Shown here piece by piece: positions 13,116-22,780 of a DNA stretch of 57,334 nt (its first letter is position 1; each line of letters starts with the position of its first letter). The position numbers and the translations under genes are program-made. This stretch comes from Penium margaritaceum (taxonomy: Eukaryota > Streptophyta > Zygnematophyceae > Desmidiales > Peniaceae). Where the stretch lies: positions 1,295 to 58,628 of the forward strand of contig SZWC01015119.1 of the NCBI GenBank assembly GCA_023375785.1, read 5' to 3'. The notes beneath the pieces are model-generated. The model was not told the DNA's origin and made no database searches. It saw only the letters and a program-made list of their open reading frames with translations.

Positions 13116-14369
13116 TGTGGTTAACACCCCTGTAACCGTGCAATGACACTTGTTTTTGCTGTCGGCACATTTCACATTGTTGTAAGGAGTAGGAGAGTCA
13201 TTGAGTAGTTGCAACACGGCCATTGTTTCTTTTAATTTTCATTGAGAATTCAGCTCAATAGACGTCACCATTATGGTTTTGCAACCTGGTGCACGCTATA
13301 GTTATCATTTTGAATAAACAAAGCTGTTTCGCGCATGTACACTTCACCTTGAGCCATGTCGTGGATTTTAACGATCAACCTTCCATGTTTTCTCACAAAT
13401 GATCCCAAACTTTGAGGTTAATCCAGAACGACTTAGGCACAATCGGTGCTCGATTTCTTGCATTGAGAATTTTCCAAGTGAGTTCCATCCATAACATGGA
13501 AAAACATCGGTTTTCCTCCTTTTTGTGCTTTAGAACGCAAAAGAAAAAGAAAATCAGAACTGCTAATTTTCAGAAGAGCTCAACCAGAGCTTTTTTAAAT
13601 TTGTGTCAAAACCCATAGTCAACTTGACCACACACCGGGTTCGACCACAAAAATTTCACCGTTTCAAAAGTTTTTGAAAACGGTTAGCATAGAACTCCCC
13701 AACTTGATGATTCATAGGAATGAACCGAATTGTGGCACGTCAAGTGCCTTTTCTTGTTTGATGCTTGGAATCTTCCGAGCGTCACCCGGTTATGTGTTAT
13801 GAAAACTGTCGGACTTCCCCTTTTCCATTAACAGAAAAACATTGAAGAAAATGATCGAGAACTTCTCAATACATTTAAGAGTTAATAATAATCTCCATGC
13901 CATTTTTCACAGCGATGAACCCGCGGCCAACAAGGCCAAACCTCGGGTCCAACTGAGGAAGTCGTCATCGCCTCTAGTGCTTGTGGCACTTAGAGATTTG
14001 AATTTTTTAGAGCTCATTCTGAGCTTCAAACTGGTTTTTACGGCGTTCGAATGGATACGAAACCAAGGACTTGTCCTCCTGTTTGTATCGAATCAGCCGG
14101 GTTAAAAAACAGAGAGTATTGTATAGGAAGGGGAAAGTGGTCGCCATGAAGTTTGAACCAATGTTCCTCCACCTCGCGGGCAATCGTCTACCCTCTGCAC
14201 ACTTGCGCACGTTTGGAATATTTTTAGTCATTTACATATCGCTGTAAACGTTTTCTGCCGGGCCATGCCGCCACCGTAGAGGGGAGGAGGGGGGAAACTT
14301 CCTTCCCTCCTTCCTTCTTGGGTCGTTAGCCCAGGTGAAGGGGGGGACGTTCAAGTCCACCTCCTCGCC

Positions 14370-15130
14370 TCCCCCTTGGACTGCCAGCCCTCATGAGGAG
14401 GACGGGGGAGGGGAGGAGATCGTCTCCTCTCCTCCCCCTTGGACAGTTGACCCGAGAAGAGGGGGGAGGCAAGGGAGGGACTCCTCCTCGCCTTCCCCAT
14501 AGACGAAGGGAGGGGGAGGAGGGGAGGGCACGCTCCCCTCAATGCCCCCCTGGCGCAGCCGGCGCCATGGATGAGCGGGGAGGACACTCTCCCCTTATCT
14601 GCCCCCCTTGGCACAGCTGGCGCCATGGTTGAGGGGGGAGGGGAGAGCCTCTCCTCTCACCCACCTCCCCTTGGCACAGCCGGCACCATGGACGGGAGGG
14701 GGGGGGGTGAGGGACTCTCCCCTCACCCTTCCCCTAGCGCCATCGTTGCCATGGACGAGGGGGGGCAGAGGGGAGCGAGCGACTCGCCCTCTCCTCTCCC
14801 CCTAAGGCACCGTCGGCACCATGGGCGAGGGGGAGGGGGAGGAACAGGCCTCTCCTCCCCCGTGGTACCGTCGGCGCCATGAGCAAGGGGAGGGAGGAGG
14901 AGAGAATCGTCATCTCCTCCCCCCTAATGCGCTGTCGGTGCCATGGTCAAGGGGGGGGAGATAGAGACACGTCCTTTTCCTCTCCCTTGGTGCTTTTGGT
15001 GCCACAAACAAGGGAGAGGGAGGGGGGCTCGCCCCTTTCTGCTCGGTGCCATCGGCACCAAGGACGGGGGGAGTAGAGGGGGATCGCCCCTCATGCCCCT
15101 TGGCACTGTCGGTTCCATGATGGGGACTTG
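14370..15130. repeat. G/C-rich minisatellite with ~60-bp units
   Basis: About a dozen units of roughly 55-70 bp, each built around a core like GGCACCGTCGGCACCATGG. The core is followed by a G-run block (GAGGGGGAGGGG) and then a C-run block (CTCTCCCCTC). The core is a relative of the quasi-palindrome seen at 12.4-13.1 kb. The G-runs could support G-quadruplexes, and the G/C blocks can pair within a unit. Open frames through it on both strands (Gly/Pro/Arg-rich) follow from the repeat and are not called as genes. Confidence 0.85.
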
Positions 15131-15429
15131 GTCGAGTCGACCTGTCGTAGCTCGTTGAGCTACGAAACTTGCTCCCCGGTCGGGCGGAGTTTCCTCTCGG
15201 GAAACCCTTTTTCTTCTTTTTAAACATTGAGCTTTCGGCTTGTTGACGCGAGCCTTCCGCTTGTTCCCCGGGGGTTGCTCAGTCACTCCACCGATCGGGC
15301 GGCCTTTGGTCGGATGGGACCAAACATTTTTCTTTCCCTCAATTTAATTGCCGGATCGACGGGTAGCTATCATTTTGACGAGAATCGAACGGCCAGGTGG
15401 ACCTTCATGAATTTTTTTTTCGTGGAAGC

Positions 15430-15446
15430 TTTGGCTCTGACACCAA
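15430..15446 (-). promoter_or_regulatory. Primer-binding site, tRNA-iMet type
   Basis: Minus strand reads TTGGTGTCAGAGCC directly after the LTR end TTACA. It matches the canonical TGGTATCAGAGC with one change, so it is complementary to the 3' end of initiator tRNA-Met. Confidence 0.85.
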
Positions 15447-15890
15447 TGTAACAGCAGTGGGCTGTTTTGCGACTAACTTCTGAACCCAAAACATAGGCCC
15501 TCAGAATGTGTAGTCCAAGGAGGAGGGGCGAATGGTCGCCTCAGCCATTTTGGCTGAGATGAACCGCGCCACAACGGACATTGTCGTCATAGGGCATGGA
15601 CACAAAACAATAATCATACCCACATAATCGTCCCACGTGGCATTGCCACGCTTGAACAGGTCCCCAGCGCCAAGCTAAGAGTATAGGAGGAGGGACGCGA
15701 TGGATGGACGCGGCACTCCTTTCACTGAGAATCCGGCCACGAATATTTTCCAGGCTAGAGTTGAACCAGACTCTGGCCTATTATATGTTTTCTGGGCTTT
15801 GGCTCCTCGTAACTTGAGCCTCGAGTACCCGAAGCACCCGATAATTAATTAACGACCATTTTTAACCTAAAAAATGATCCGTACACCACA
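15447..15890 (-). repeat. 5' LTR of LARD-like element
   Basis: A 444-bp repeat, the same length as its partner at 8297-8740. The next five bases (CTCGT, 15891-15895) match the other flank (CTTGT) at four of five positions. The LTRs are clearly diverged by eye, so the insertion is not recent. Confidence 0.85.
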
Positions 15891-15911
15891 CTCGTTCACG
15901 GATTTTTCCAT
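15891..15911 (-). pseudogene. Probable start of the interrupted copia gag
   Basis: A minus-strand ATG at 15911 opens seven codons that end exactly at the LARD-like insertion. Removing the element and one target-duplication copy brings this frame into phase with the Gag reading that begins at 8291. This suggests the element inserted close to the 5' end of the gag now lying at 6435-8291. The stretch is short, so the call is inference. Confidence 0.45.
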
Positions 15912-16014
15912 ATGAGTTATGTGGATAACACCTTGAAATTCGATGAATGAAAAAGCCAAATCGTCAAATTCAATGAAGTCACGGTTCGTCTCCGCTCACC
16001 ATTTGCAGTGACCG

Positions 16015-16815
16015 TTGGACTCAATTCCGAAGGGAAGCGTCATGCGGCGTCCCCAGAACCGCAATGTGTTGTGTGCCATCGGTGAAATACGGGATGCTTT
16101 GTGGTGGTATGGCCGTGGCTCCAAACACATGGACCATGTCCCAGCCAAGAGCAGCAATGCGGTTCTACTTCTTTATTTCAGCATGAAAGGGGTGCAGCCC
16201 AAAGCGCGCATAAGCATTTGGGCTGATGAAAAATGCAGCCGGCATAGCTTGTTGTACATCAATTCACTGCCACCTGTCACTTTTGCTGCCAACATATTTA
16301 CAACCATGGATTGCTATCTTCAGAAGGTCAGCCAGGAGGAGCACGCACGCAGCATCACGCAGGTTGTCCGCCATGGCCCGCCTGCACGCCCGCCTCCGTT
16401 GAGGAGGCCCGTTGGTCATCCATGCAAGCTTCGTGTCCTCAGCCTCAATGACACCAAAAAGCTGCACGTTGCATGCAACTACACATCCACGTATGAAAGA
16501 ACAAGCAGGTCCGTCGCGTCGCCGCTCACACTACCGAGCAATGTCTCTTTTGTTCTCTATACACCAGCTGCAATGATGACTCAGCAGCGCGTCAATGCTG
16601 TCATTGGCTGCTCACGTGACCACAAACTGTCAGGATTCGCATGCGCATGCAGCAGGAAGTCATGCACAAGTCCGCGGACAATGGGAAGGCCAAAGCTGAT
16701 GAGGCACCAGAGCGTCCTCCCACGTATGATGAAAAGGAAAGGCAAAGATGGTGAACGAGGCATCAAAGCGCTCTCCTCTAGTCACGTGCATGCCGGGTGG
16801 GATGTTACGTATTAA
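16015..16815 (+). CDS. Hypothetical ORF, 266 codons, no family recognised
   Basis: This is the longest uninterrupted frame in the window, from an ATG at 16015. The predicted protein is basic (Lys/Arg/His-rich) with several Cys residues and no signal peptide, membrane segment or domain I recognise. A short helical, charged segment is also open in another plus frame near 16640-16740. It lies just upstream of a dead DDE transposase in the same orientation, so it may be an accessory ORF or decayed N-terminal part of that transposon, or a chance frame in GC-richer DNA. Expression is uncertain. Confidence 0.25.
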   Translation: MDSIPKGSVMRRPQNRNVLCAIGEIRDALWWYGRGSKHMDHVPAKSSNAVLLLYFSMKGVQPKARISIWADEKCSRHSLLYINSLPPVTFAANIFTTMDCYLQKVSQEEHARSITQVVRHGPPARPPPLRRPVGHPCKLRVLSLNDTKKLHVACNYTSTYERTSRSVASPLTLPSNVSFVLYTPAAMMTQQRVNAVIGCSRDHKLSGFACACSRKSCTSPRTMGRPKLMRHQSVLPRMMKRKGKDGERGIKALSSSHVHAGWDVTY

Positions 16816-17046
16816 GGAATGCTTGGCAGCAATGGCATCCTCTGATAGTGACAAGTCAACAGTGCAAGTCTTTAGTGATGATGGCAGCATCATCAGCCGC
16901 GCATGCAGCTCCAATGACTAAAGCAACAGTGACAGTGATACCTCCATACCCTCGAGCAAGGGAATAATGACTGCACTGACACATGAGTCATGACACCGCA
17001 GGTCTCTAACGTAACAACCTCTACCGAGTCTGGCAGTGGTGCATGA

Positions 17047-18486
17047 ACAGGCGAGAAGAAACGGGCTCTGTATTGTGATTGGTTTGGTTCTGGGTATTTT
17101 ACAACAATCTCCAAAGCAATGAAGCTGCACAACACGGCGTACACTGCCTTCAAGCACCTCCACAAAAGTTTCCATACCCTTGACAGCTTTTCTTGTTATG
17201 ACCGCCTCTCTGCATTGACTGTTTGCAAATGGTTTGAGCCGGGCACGCCTATTCTAAAGCCCCAGTACAAGGCGGTAAATCTTGCATCCCTAAAAGTGAC
17301 GGTTGCAACACCCATCTGCACCAACCGCAAGAGGAAGCAGGGCTACCAGGGAAAACGGACGTGGCTTGCATTTGGGCCTGAGATTGTGGCAGAAATCAAA
17401 AACATTCTTACCAACGCTCACGATGCAGGAGTCGGTCTCAACAACAAGGTGATTCAAAAGGAGACAAGGGGGTTCATTGCCATCCATGCTCCTGATGAGC
17501 TAAAGGAACTTGGAGCAGGGGATTTCCTCAGGCCATGGATACGGAAATTTCTATAATAGGAGTTGGGGTTGTCATGGCGCTTTGCCACGACATCAGTGTA
17601 GAATCTGCCAGCAGATTGGGAAGCTAGGGTGCTAAAATTCCATCAGTGTGCGAGCATCATGTGCACTCTCTACAAGATCAAGCCCTTTTTTGTCATCAGC
17701 GGAGACCACACTAGCGTATAGCTCGTGCCTAGCGCCGACCACACTTTCACACCAATGGGATCCAAGGACGTTGGCATCCTTGGACATGATGATAAGCAGC
17801 ATATAACAACACTCATCACCTGCAGCATGACGGGAGAGGTGCTGCCTCTACAACTGATATTCAGAGGCAAGAGCAAGTGCTGCCTGCCACACGGCCCAAA
17901 CAAACACAAGCTGACCGACGACGGGACGTTGCTGATGTCCACGCCGAATGAGTGGGCGAATGGCAAGACGACGTGCGAATGGGTTCGTGGCATTGTCCAA
18001 CCGTACTACAAGTGGATGTGTGCTGAGCTCCGCATCGCTGAGGGTGATGCGGACATGCTACTCATTGTAGATGCATGGCGCCCGCATGCATGCGCATCGT
18101 TCCAACAGTGGCTCATGCACAATTTCCCCCAGATGCAGACCTGCTATGTCTCACCAGTGTGCACGTCAAAGGCGTAACCATGCGACGTGGGCATTGTGCG
18201 CCCCTTGAACAAAAAACTGGAGGAATTGTACACAGAGTGGGATACACTTTGCACAAGCAAGGGACTCCCCACATCGGCTGGGATGACTATCCCTAAGGAA
18301 CAGGCTTGTGCTTGGTTCCATGAGGCGTGGTCGTACATCAAGAGGGAGGACTTGGTGAAGGTAGCATGGGCCAAGATGAACTTCCCTCGTGTGTTCACTG
18401 CCCCTTTCCAATGTGAGGCAGCACCACGCATTGGCAAACTGCTCTTTGTGGAGGAGGCAGTGGAAGAGGAGGACGAGGTTGTGTGA
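17047..18486 (+). pseudogene. pogo/Tc1-mariner-like DDE transposase pseudogene
   Basis: One plus-strand frame of about 480 codons runs from after a TGA (17044) to the final TGA at 18484, with no frameshift. The N-terminal third is basic and helical, as in DNA-binding regions of pogo-like proteins. The catalytic part resembles the DDE_1 family: SGDHTSV (first Asp at 17704), GHDDKQHITTLITCSMTGE and LPLQLIFRGKSKC, IVDAW (second Asp at 18070), CTSKA-stop-PCDVGI (third Asp at 18184). The last two Asp residues are 37 residues apart. Five in-frame stops (17554, 17557, 17599, 17719, 18175) are all TAA or TAG, several where the family has Gln. The C-terminus is acidic. No terminal inverted repeats were identified. 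Loss of function by point mutation is clear. Confidence 0.8.
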
Positions 18487-18844
18487 GGGGATGTTAGAAG
18501 TTTTATTTCTTGCTCCTTTTTGTAATCATGTCTACCTAACAGTATGCCTTGGTCAAAACTTTGTGTCACAACTGACGTACACATGAGCTCATTGCATAAA
18601 CAATAATGCTGTAACCTTTTGTCACTCATTGAAATATGTCAAAATCATCTCTTGGTTTTCTCTGGTCCTGATCCCATTCTCGCATCGCACAAAAATAACC
18701 AGGAAACGTTTTATGCAAACCCGGTTCCTCAAGCTTTCTTTTGAAAACAACATGTCAAAGAAATGATTTCAGATGTACCTAATAAATTCGACCACAAAAA
18801 GCTCATTCAACAAATATCCCAACATATTTCGTTATAATAAAAAA

Positions 18845-19200
18845 TCAAGATCAGTAGGGTATTCTTGCATCAGGTTATTGATGCGAGTCTGAGCTTCTCG
18901 CTATGGTTGAGAGGCCATCTACTGCGCCTGTTGTCTGGTTGCAGTCAGATTCTCTTCAGCTTGTTGACGTCGCAGATTGGCTTGCTCCATGCGCATGTCT
19001 GCTTCTTGCATCTAAAGGTTTTTTTTTTTTTTTTAAGTTGGGTAGTATGGGCCTCAAACTCCAAGCAGAGCAGTTCCATCTGCTTAGCATACTGAGTGGG
19101 GAGTAGACAGATTTCTGCCTACTGTAGCTCTTGACCATGTTGTATTCCTTGCATGAATGCCTGCTGCTGTGGACGTTGGAATTCTTCCACTTCATCCATG
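18845..19200 (-). pseudogene. Coiled-coil Gag-like remnant downstream of a PBS
   Basis: Minus-strand reading from an ATG near 19200 gives a Gln/Glu-rich helical protein (MDEVEEFQRPQQQAFMQG, later MQEADMRMEQANLRRQQAEE). It is broken by a poly-T run (19019-19034) that shifts the frame and by several TAG stops, each at a position where CAG (Gln) would fit the coiled coil. It lies about 50 bp downstream of a tRNA-iMet-type PBS, so it is best read as the start of an LTR-retrotransposon gag. No further gag or pol follows below 18845. Confidence 0.55.
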
Positions 19201-19252
19201 GTGCTTGCGTTTTGTGCGTTTGTTATTGTGGTTGGTCACTGGCCTTCACATA

Positions 19253-19264
19253 GCTCCGATACCA
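19253..19264 (-). promoter_or_regulatory. Primer-binding site, tRNA-iMet type
   Basis: Minus strand reads TGGTATCGGAGC after an LTR-like end TTCACA. One change from the canonical TGGTATCAGAGC. Confidence 0.7.
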
Positions 19265-20000
19265 TGTGAACAAAATAGGAACATTCTTGAGTGAAATCAC
19301 ACTTGGACACAAGATTTACCACACACCATAAGTTCATGTATATGTAAATACTCGAAGAATACACACATCACAAATGAATATGTGCACAAATCCCAATGCA
19401 TACAACTGGCTCTCACTCTAAGGCTAGAGACCAGACACGTAGTGGTAGATGTTGTTATTGTACAAGTTAAGCAACACACTAAGAACAGGTGACAGGACTT
19501 GGATGTAGATGAACCACAGGATCACCACCCTGGATGCCTTCTTACTGAGGAACCTTAGTGATGACGTACTCTGTACACTGTACACGGTCAAAGTGCTAGA
19601 GGTAGCACTTGAAGAGCTGGACCAATGAGCTCTAAGTGAAGTCTAGGGTGCTTAAAGGTAGACTGTTTGTGTTGAGAAACTGAAGGCATAGTTGAATGAG
19701 TGAATTGGCCACCTTCGAGTAGGTATAGAAGACCTTCTCAGATGCTCCTTGTCTAGAGAGTGTCAAGAAATTACAAAACTACCTAGGTGGTTGCATAGCC
19801 ACCCAGGCCAGCTGAAGGTTTACTTGGTAATTGGATGGTCACCTGGAAGCTGAAGGGTCACTAGCAGATGAAGGGTCACATGGAAGCTAAAGGGTCACTA
19901 GCAGTTAAAGGGTCACCTGGAAGTTGAAGGGTCACTAGCAGCTGAAGGGTCACTTGGAGGTTGAAGATGCACTGGCAGCTTAAGGGTCATTGGCCAATTG
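19265..20000 (-). repeat. Putative 5' LTR of a minus-strand retroelement
   Basis: In minus orientation this sequence ends in CA next to the PBS. Parts of it (GCTGGCCTGGGTGG, AAGGCATCCA.., the CCCTTCAGCTTCC repeats) recur in the plus strand at about 42880-43400, so it is a dispersed repeat consistent with an LTR family. The outer boundary is not defined. Confidence 0.55.
19840..19990. repeat. Tandem GGGTCAC repeats (~20 bp, alternating)
   Basis: About seven imperfect units of around 20 bp around AAGGGTCAC, alternating between CTGGAAG- and TAGCAG-type halves to give a ~40-bp higher-order unit. It lies within the putative LTR. A shorter version of the array occurs in the related sequence near 42960-43020. 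Confidence 0.8.
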
Positions 20001-20021
20001 AGAGATGGCTAGTGATAAGAT

Positions 20022-20321
20022 ATGAACCGAGTGACTTTAAGGAAATTGATCAAGTATTTAAGGGAATCTAGAAGGAGATTTAAGTGGAACCTGGCCGCTG
20101 AAACTCGTATTTCTCCACACAAACCACTATCCCTTGACTTCAAACCACCAGGGATTGAGTCTATGGTAAAAGAAGCCCATCTGTTCATGATGAAAGACCT
20201 TGCCGATGGCTGCGTGGGAAGCTTCTTGGTGGAGCGGTTGCCACAGCATCCCATGTGGGAAAAAAGTACATACATCCAAGTTTTCACATTGAAATGGCCA
20301 AATAGTGTACAAATCTTATGA
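20022..20321 (+). other. Open frame of 99 codons, not recognised
   Basis: A modest open frame on both strands with no family resemblance. It lies between the putative LTR and the SINE and may be part of the LTR-element flank. No functional call is made. Confidence 0.15.
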
Positions 20322-20454
20322 AGAAGAAAGCACGACATACGCATATAAACCAAACGGTCCCTGTATTTTGCCCTGAAAAAAACTACCTATATTCCCATAT
20401 GACATTATAGCTGCAACCGAATCAACACGTACAAAATGTTATAGCGCAGCCAGT

Positions 20455-20740
20455 GCCATGTGGCTCGAGCGGGGGCTCCTGTCATGTGAGCATTAGGTGG
20501 GATTGCCTCAGGTTCAAAGATCCTCAAGCGTCATGGTTTTGGCCTAGTCGGCTAAAGATTTAATCCAATCCAGAGAATTGGTATCAACACATCGGGATTC
20601 AAGTCCAGCATACAGATGCGGGGGATGACTCACCCATACAATCTTTAGTGGATCCACAATTGTAATTGCTAAAGACCAAGAATACCTGGATGTCCCCAGC
20701 GTAAAAGGACGCTGGGTAATCAATGACAACCTTTTCTCTT
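20455..20740 (+). mobile_element. tRNA-derived SINE with two promoter units
   Basis: Two successive Pol III-type box pairs can be read. Unit 1 has an A box TGGCTCGAGCGG (20461-20472) and B box GGTTCAAAGATCC (20511-20523), with CCATG and CATGG at its ends that could pair as an acceptor stem. Unit 2 has an A box TGGCCTAGTCGG (20540-20551) and B box-like GGGATTCAAGTCC (20594-20606). A 3' hairpin CCCAGCGT/ACGCTGGG (20695-20716, 6-nt loop) and a T-rich tail (CTTTTCTCTTTTT) follow. A truncated relative lies at 49664-49795. The dimeric tRNA head and T-rich tail fit a SINE; the exact ends are inferred. Confidence 0.65.
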
Positions 20741-21503
20741 TTTGTGTCCATCACAAGCCGAAAATGTCAAGTTATGTGGCCCAAAAAATTTATAAAAAGG
20801 TAACCGAATTCATAGTTTGAGAGTTTTTTTCATTCAATCCAGCCACGTAAAATTTCAAGATAATGTATTGGATTTCCATTGCACTCTTCTAGAAAGTGGC
20901 TTTATAATGTGATGTTTTTTAGATACACGAGGACAAATTCATCAAGGTAAAACTAATGAATGTTATTCATGCCCGCCAAAAATGTCACTAGGGCATATGT
21001 CAGCTAGTATGACATACTTGTGAACTCACACTGCCCATGGCGGATTCGTAATTCCATTTAATTTTTGTCTTATTGAATATGTAAAGCCAATGATAGCCAC
21101 CATGTAGGTCTATCTTGGTGAAGATTCTCGCTTCAGGGGTTAGGGGTTTACCCCCCCCCCCCTCATTTCAGACCCAGAATGAGAGGAGGAGGTAAAAACA
21201 GAATGGACTCAAAATATTAATGTCAATCTACACGAGGTGTTGATGACGACTGCCCCCAAAAGTGACGCTCACGGAAAATCCCCTCTAGCCAGCTCTGGAG
21301 GCCATTTTGTGAACTCCGGCTACGACCTGTGTGTAAGAGCCGGAGACTAGACTCTTTATAAACATCGCTGAGTATAATTCTTGAATGTAAGAGTCTAACA
21401 GCTTGCAGCTCAAAAGGCACAATTCATACCATGGTGGGAAAATGTTAGAGTTAGTGGAGTCATCGTATCATATGGAAATTGACAACATTGATTAAGAAAA
21501 CAA

Positions 21504-22700
21504 TTGTTTGCGTTGGACTTGCGTGAAGTCGGGTTACTCTTACACGACTGTCCACAAAGGCGACAAGCCAAGAGAGAGGCATTCATCAAGGAAAACGAGG
21601 AGCAAAGCATAAATAACAAAGGGGAATGTTTTATACTAAATCTTCTATCCAAATGGGGAAATTTGTGTCAACAAATTACCCAAATGAACGGCTCTCAACA
21701 CCCCAAAAGAGGATTTCTAATATCACCAATTTTGACGAAGAGTACAAGGACGACATGGTAGTGATGCTTATGTGAGTGCAACAGAGAGTTTGGAAAACTT
21801 GGGATAAGACGGTACAAAATAATGAGAAGCTCCTCCATCACACTACTATTGGATAGAGGAGCGTCTCATAGTTTTGTAAGAAACGAGATGGTTTACTAGT
21901 CAGGTGAACAGATCAAACCTAGCATGATTGTAGAAAATTCTCTCAATAGACGACTAGAGACTCATTGATTTTGCAAACTACTGTGAACGTAATCAAGATT
22001 GTTGTACAATGTAATGCTCTAGAGGGATTTTCCAATAAGTGGCCGAAACACCCTCTTCAAATGACGTTTATTGTTCAAGCACGTTCTACACGTGGACTAG
22101 AGGAGTGCCAAAGTCAAGAGAATATGAATGATCGTGAGCAAGACATGTTTATGATCAAACAAAACACAATGATTGATGATTACATGAAGCATGAAATTTG
22201 CACGACATTTACAAAAACCATACCATACGCACGATTCCAGTCTGTCTTGACGTGGCAAGATGATGTTTTGAGCACAAAGCTTAAGCGTAGCTAGTCCATG
22301 CAAATGCAAGGGATGTTGAGGAGGTCTTGGCAGCGGAAGGGAAAACAATAGCCTCATCGGCCTCAACACTTAGGGGATTTGCGTTTATACCAAATGAGTT
22401 TACAGAAATAATCCAGAAGTTTTATGGGATTTACCACCACAAATAGTCCTAACAATTACCTTTGTAATCCAGCATCGTTCGCCCAATCAACTTGATCCAT
22501 ATGACCTATTGAATGAGCGACCACGAACTGACTGAGTTGAAGAAATTTCCGGATGAGATGCACAGCTAGGAGTTCATAGGCCATCCGCGTCACCATGCAC
22601 CACACCTGTACACTTTATAAGTAAAGAAATGGAAGAGATGCAAATGTGCATGTACTACAGGGTGATGCAAGAAATCATCACCAACTACAACAAAGTTTTG
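21504..22700 (+). pseudogene. Ty3/gypsy gag-protease-RT fragment
   Basis: Plus-strand pieces of a gypsy polyprotein. There is a Gag tail with a degenerate zinc knuckle ending LLHDCPQRRQAKRE (about 21530-21590), and a retropepsin-like motif LLLDRGASHSFV (21843-21878). An RT fingers segment PVHFISKEMEEMQMCMYYR (about 22605-22665) follows, where the usual CMDYR or CVDYR is CMYYR. Stops and frameshifts separate the pieces. The palm (YLDD box), RNase H and integrase are absent. The fragment ends at a 14-bp hairpin, after which gypsy sequence is in the opposite orientation. Confidence 0.7.
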
Positions 22701-22727
22701 TTCGTTGGAAGTTTTTCAACAAAAAAA

Positions 22728-22759
22728 ACCTTGTTGCAGGTTAATACCTGCAACAAGGT
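22728..22759. repeat. Perfect 14-bp inverted repeat with 4-nt loop
   Basis: ACCTTGTTGCAGGT (22728-22741), loop TAAT, then ACCTGCAACAAGGT (22746-22759). It lies exactly where plus-strand gypsy RT gives way to minus-strand gypsy integrase. It is not followed by a T-run, so it is not read as a terminator. Confidence 0.9.
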
Positions 22760-22780
22760 ATTTATGCACTCGGTGAAGGC

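Larger units (their letters stand above)
8297..15890 (-). mobile_element. LARD-like LTR retrotransposon lacking recognisable gag/pol
   Basis: Two 444-bp direct repeats (8297-8740 and 15447-15890) bound this 7594-bp element. Read on the minus strand each LTR starts TGT and ends TTACA. A tRNA-iMet-type primer-binding site lies next to the upstream LTR, and a polypurine tract abuts the downstream LTR at 8741-8753. Flanking 5-mers CTTGT (8292-8296) and CTCGT (15891-15895) look like a target duplication with one mismatch. The 6.7-kb interior has no Gag, protease, integrase, RT or RNase H signature on either strand, which matches large retrotransposon derivatives (LARDs). Instead it carries a field of GTGC..GGCAC quasi-palindromes (12425-13115) and a G/C-rich minisatellite (14370-15130). 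Mobilisation by a partner's proteins is inferred from the class. Confidence 0.8.

Noticed and set aside
14351-15286. Overlapping Gly/Pro/Arg-rich open frames on both strands
   Set aside because: They are read-through of the G/C-rich minisatellite and keep open because of the repeat composition.
19840-19990. CRISPR-like array
   Set aside because: The ~20-bp units are contiguous imperfect tandem repeats without unique spacers, in a eukaryotic LTR context.
20511-20606. Functional tRNA gene
   Set aside because: A and B boxes are present but no complete cloverleaf could be drawn, and the units recur as a dispersed element; SINE is preferred.
22728-22759. Transcription terminator hairpin
   Set aside because: No T-run follows, and it sits at a transposon fragment junction.
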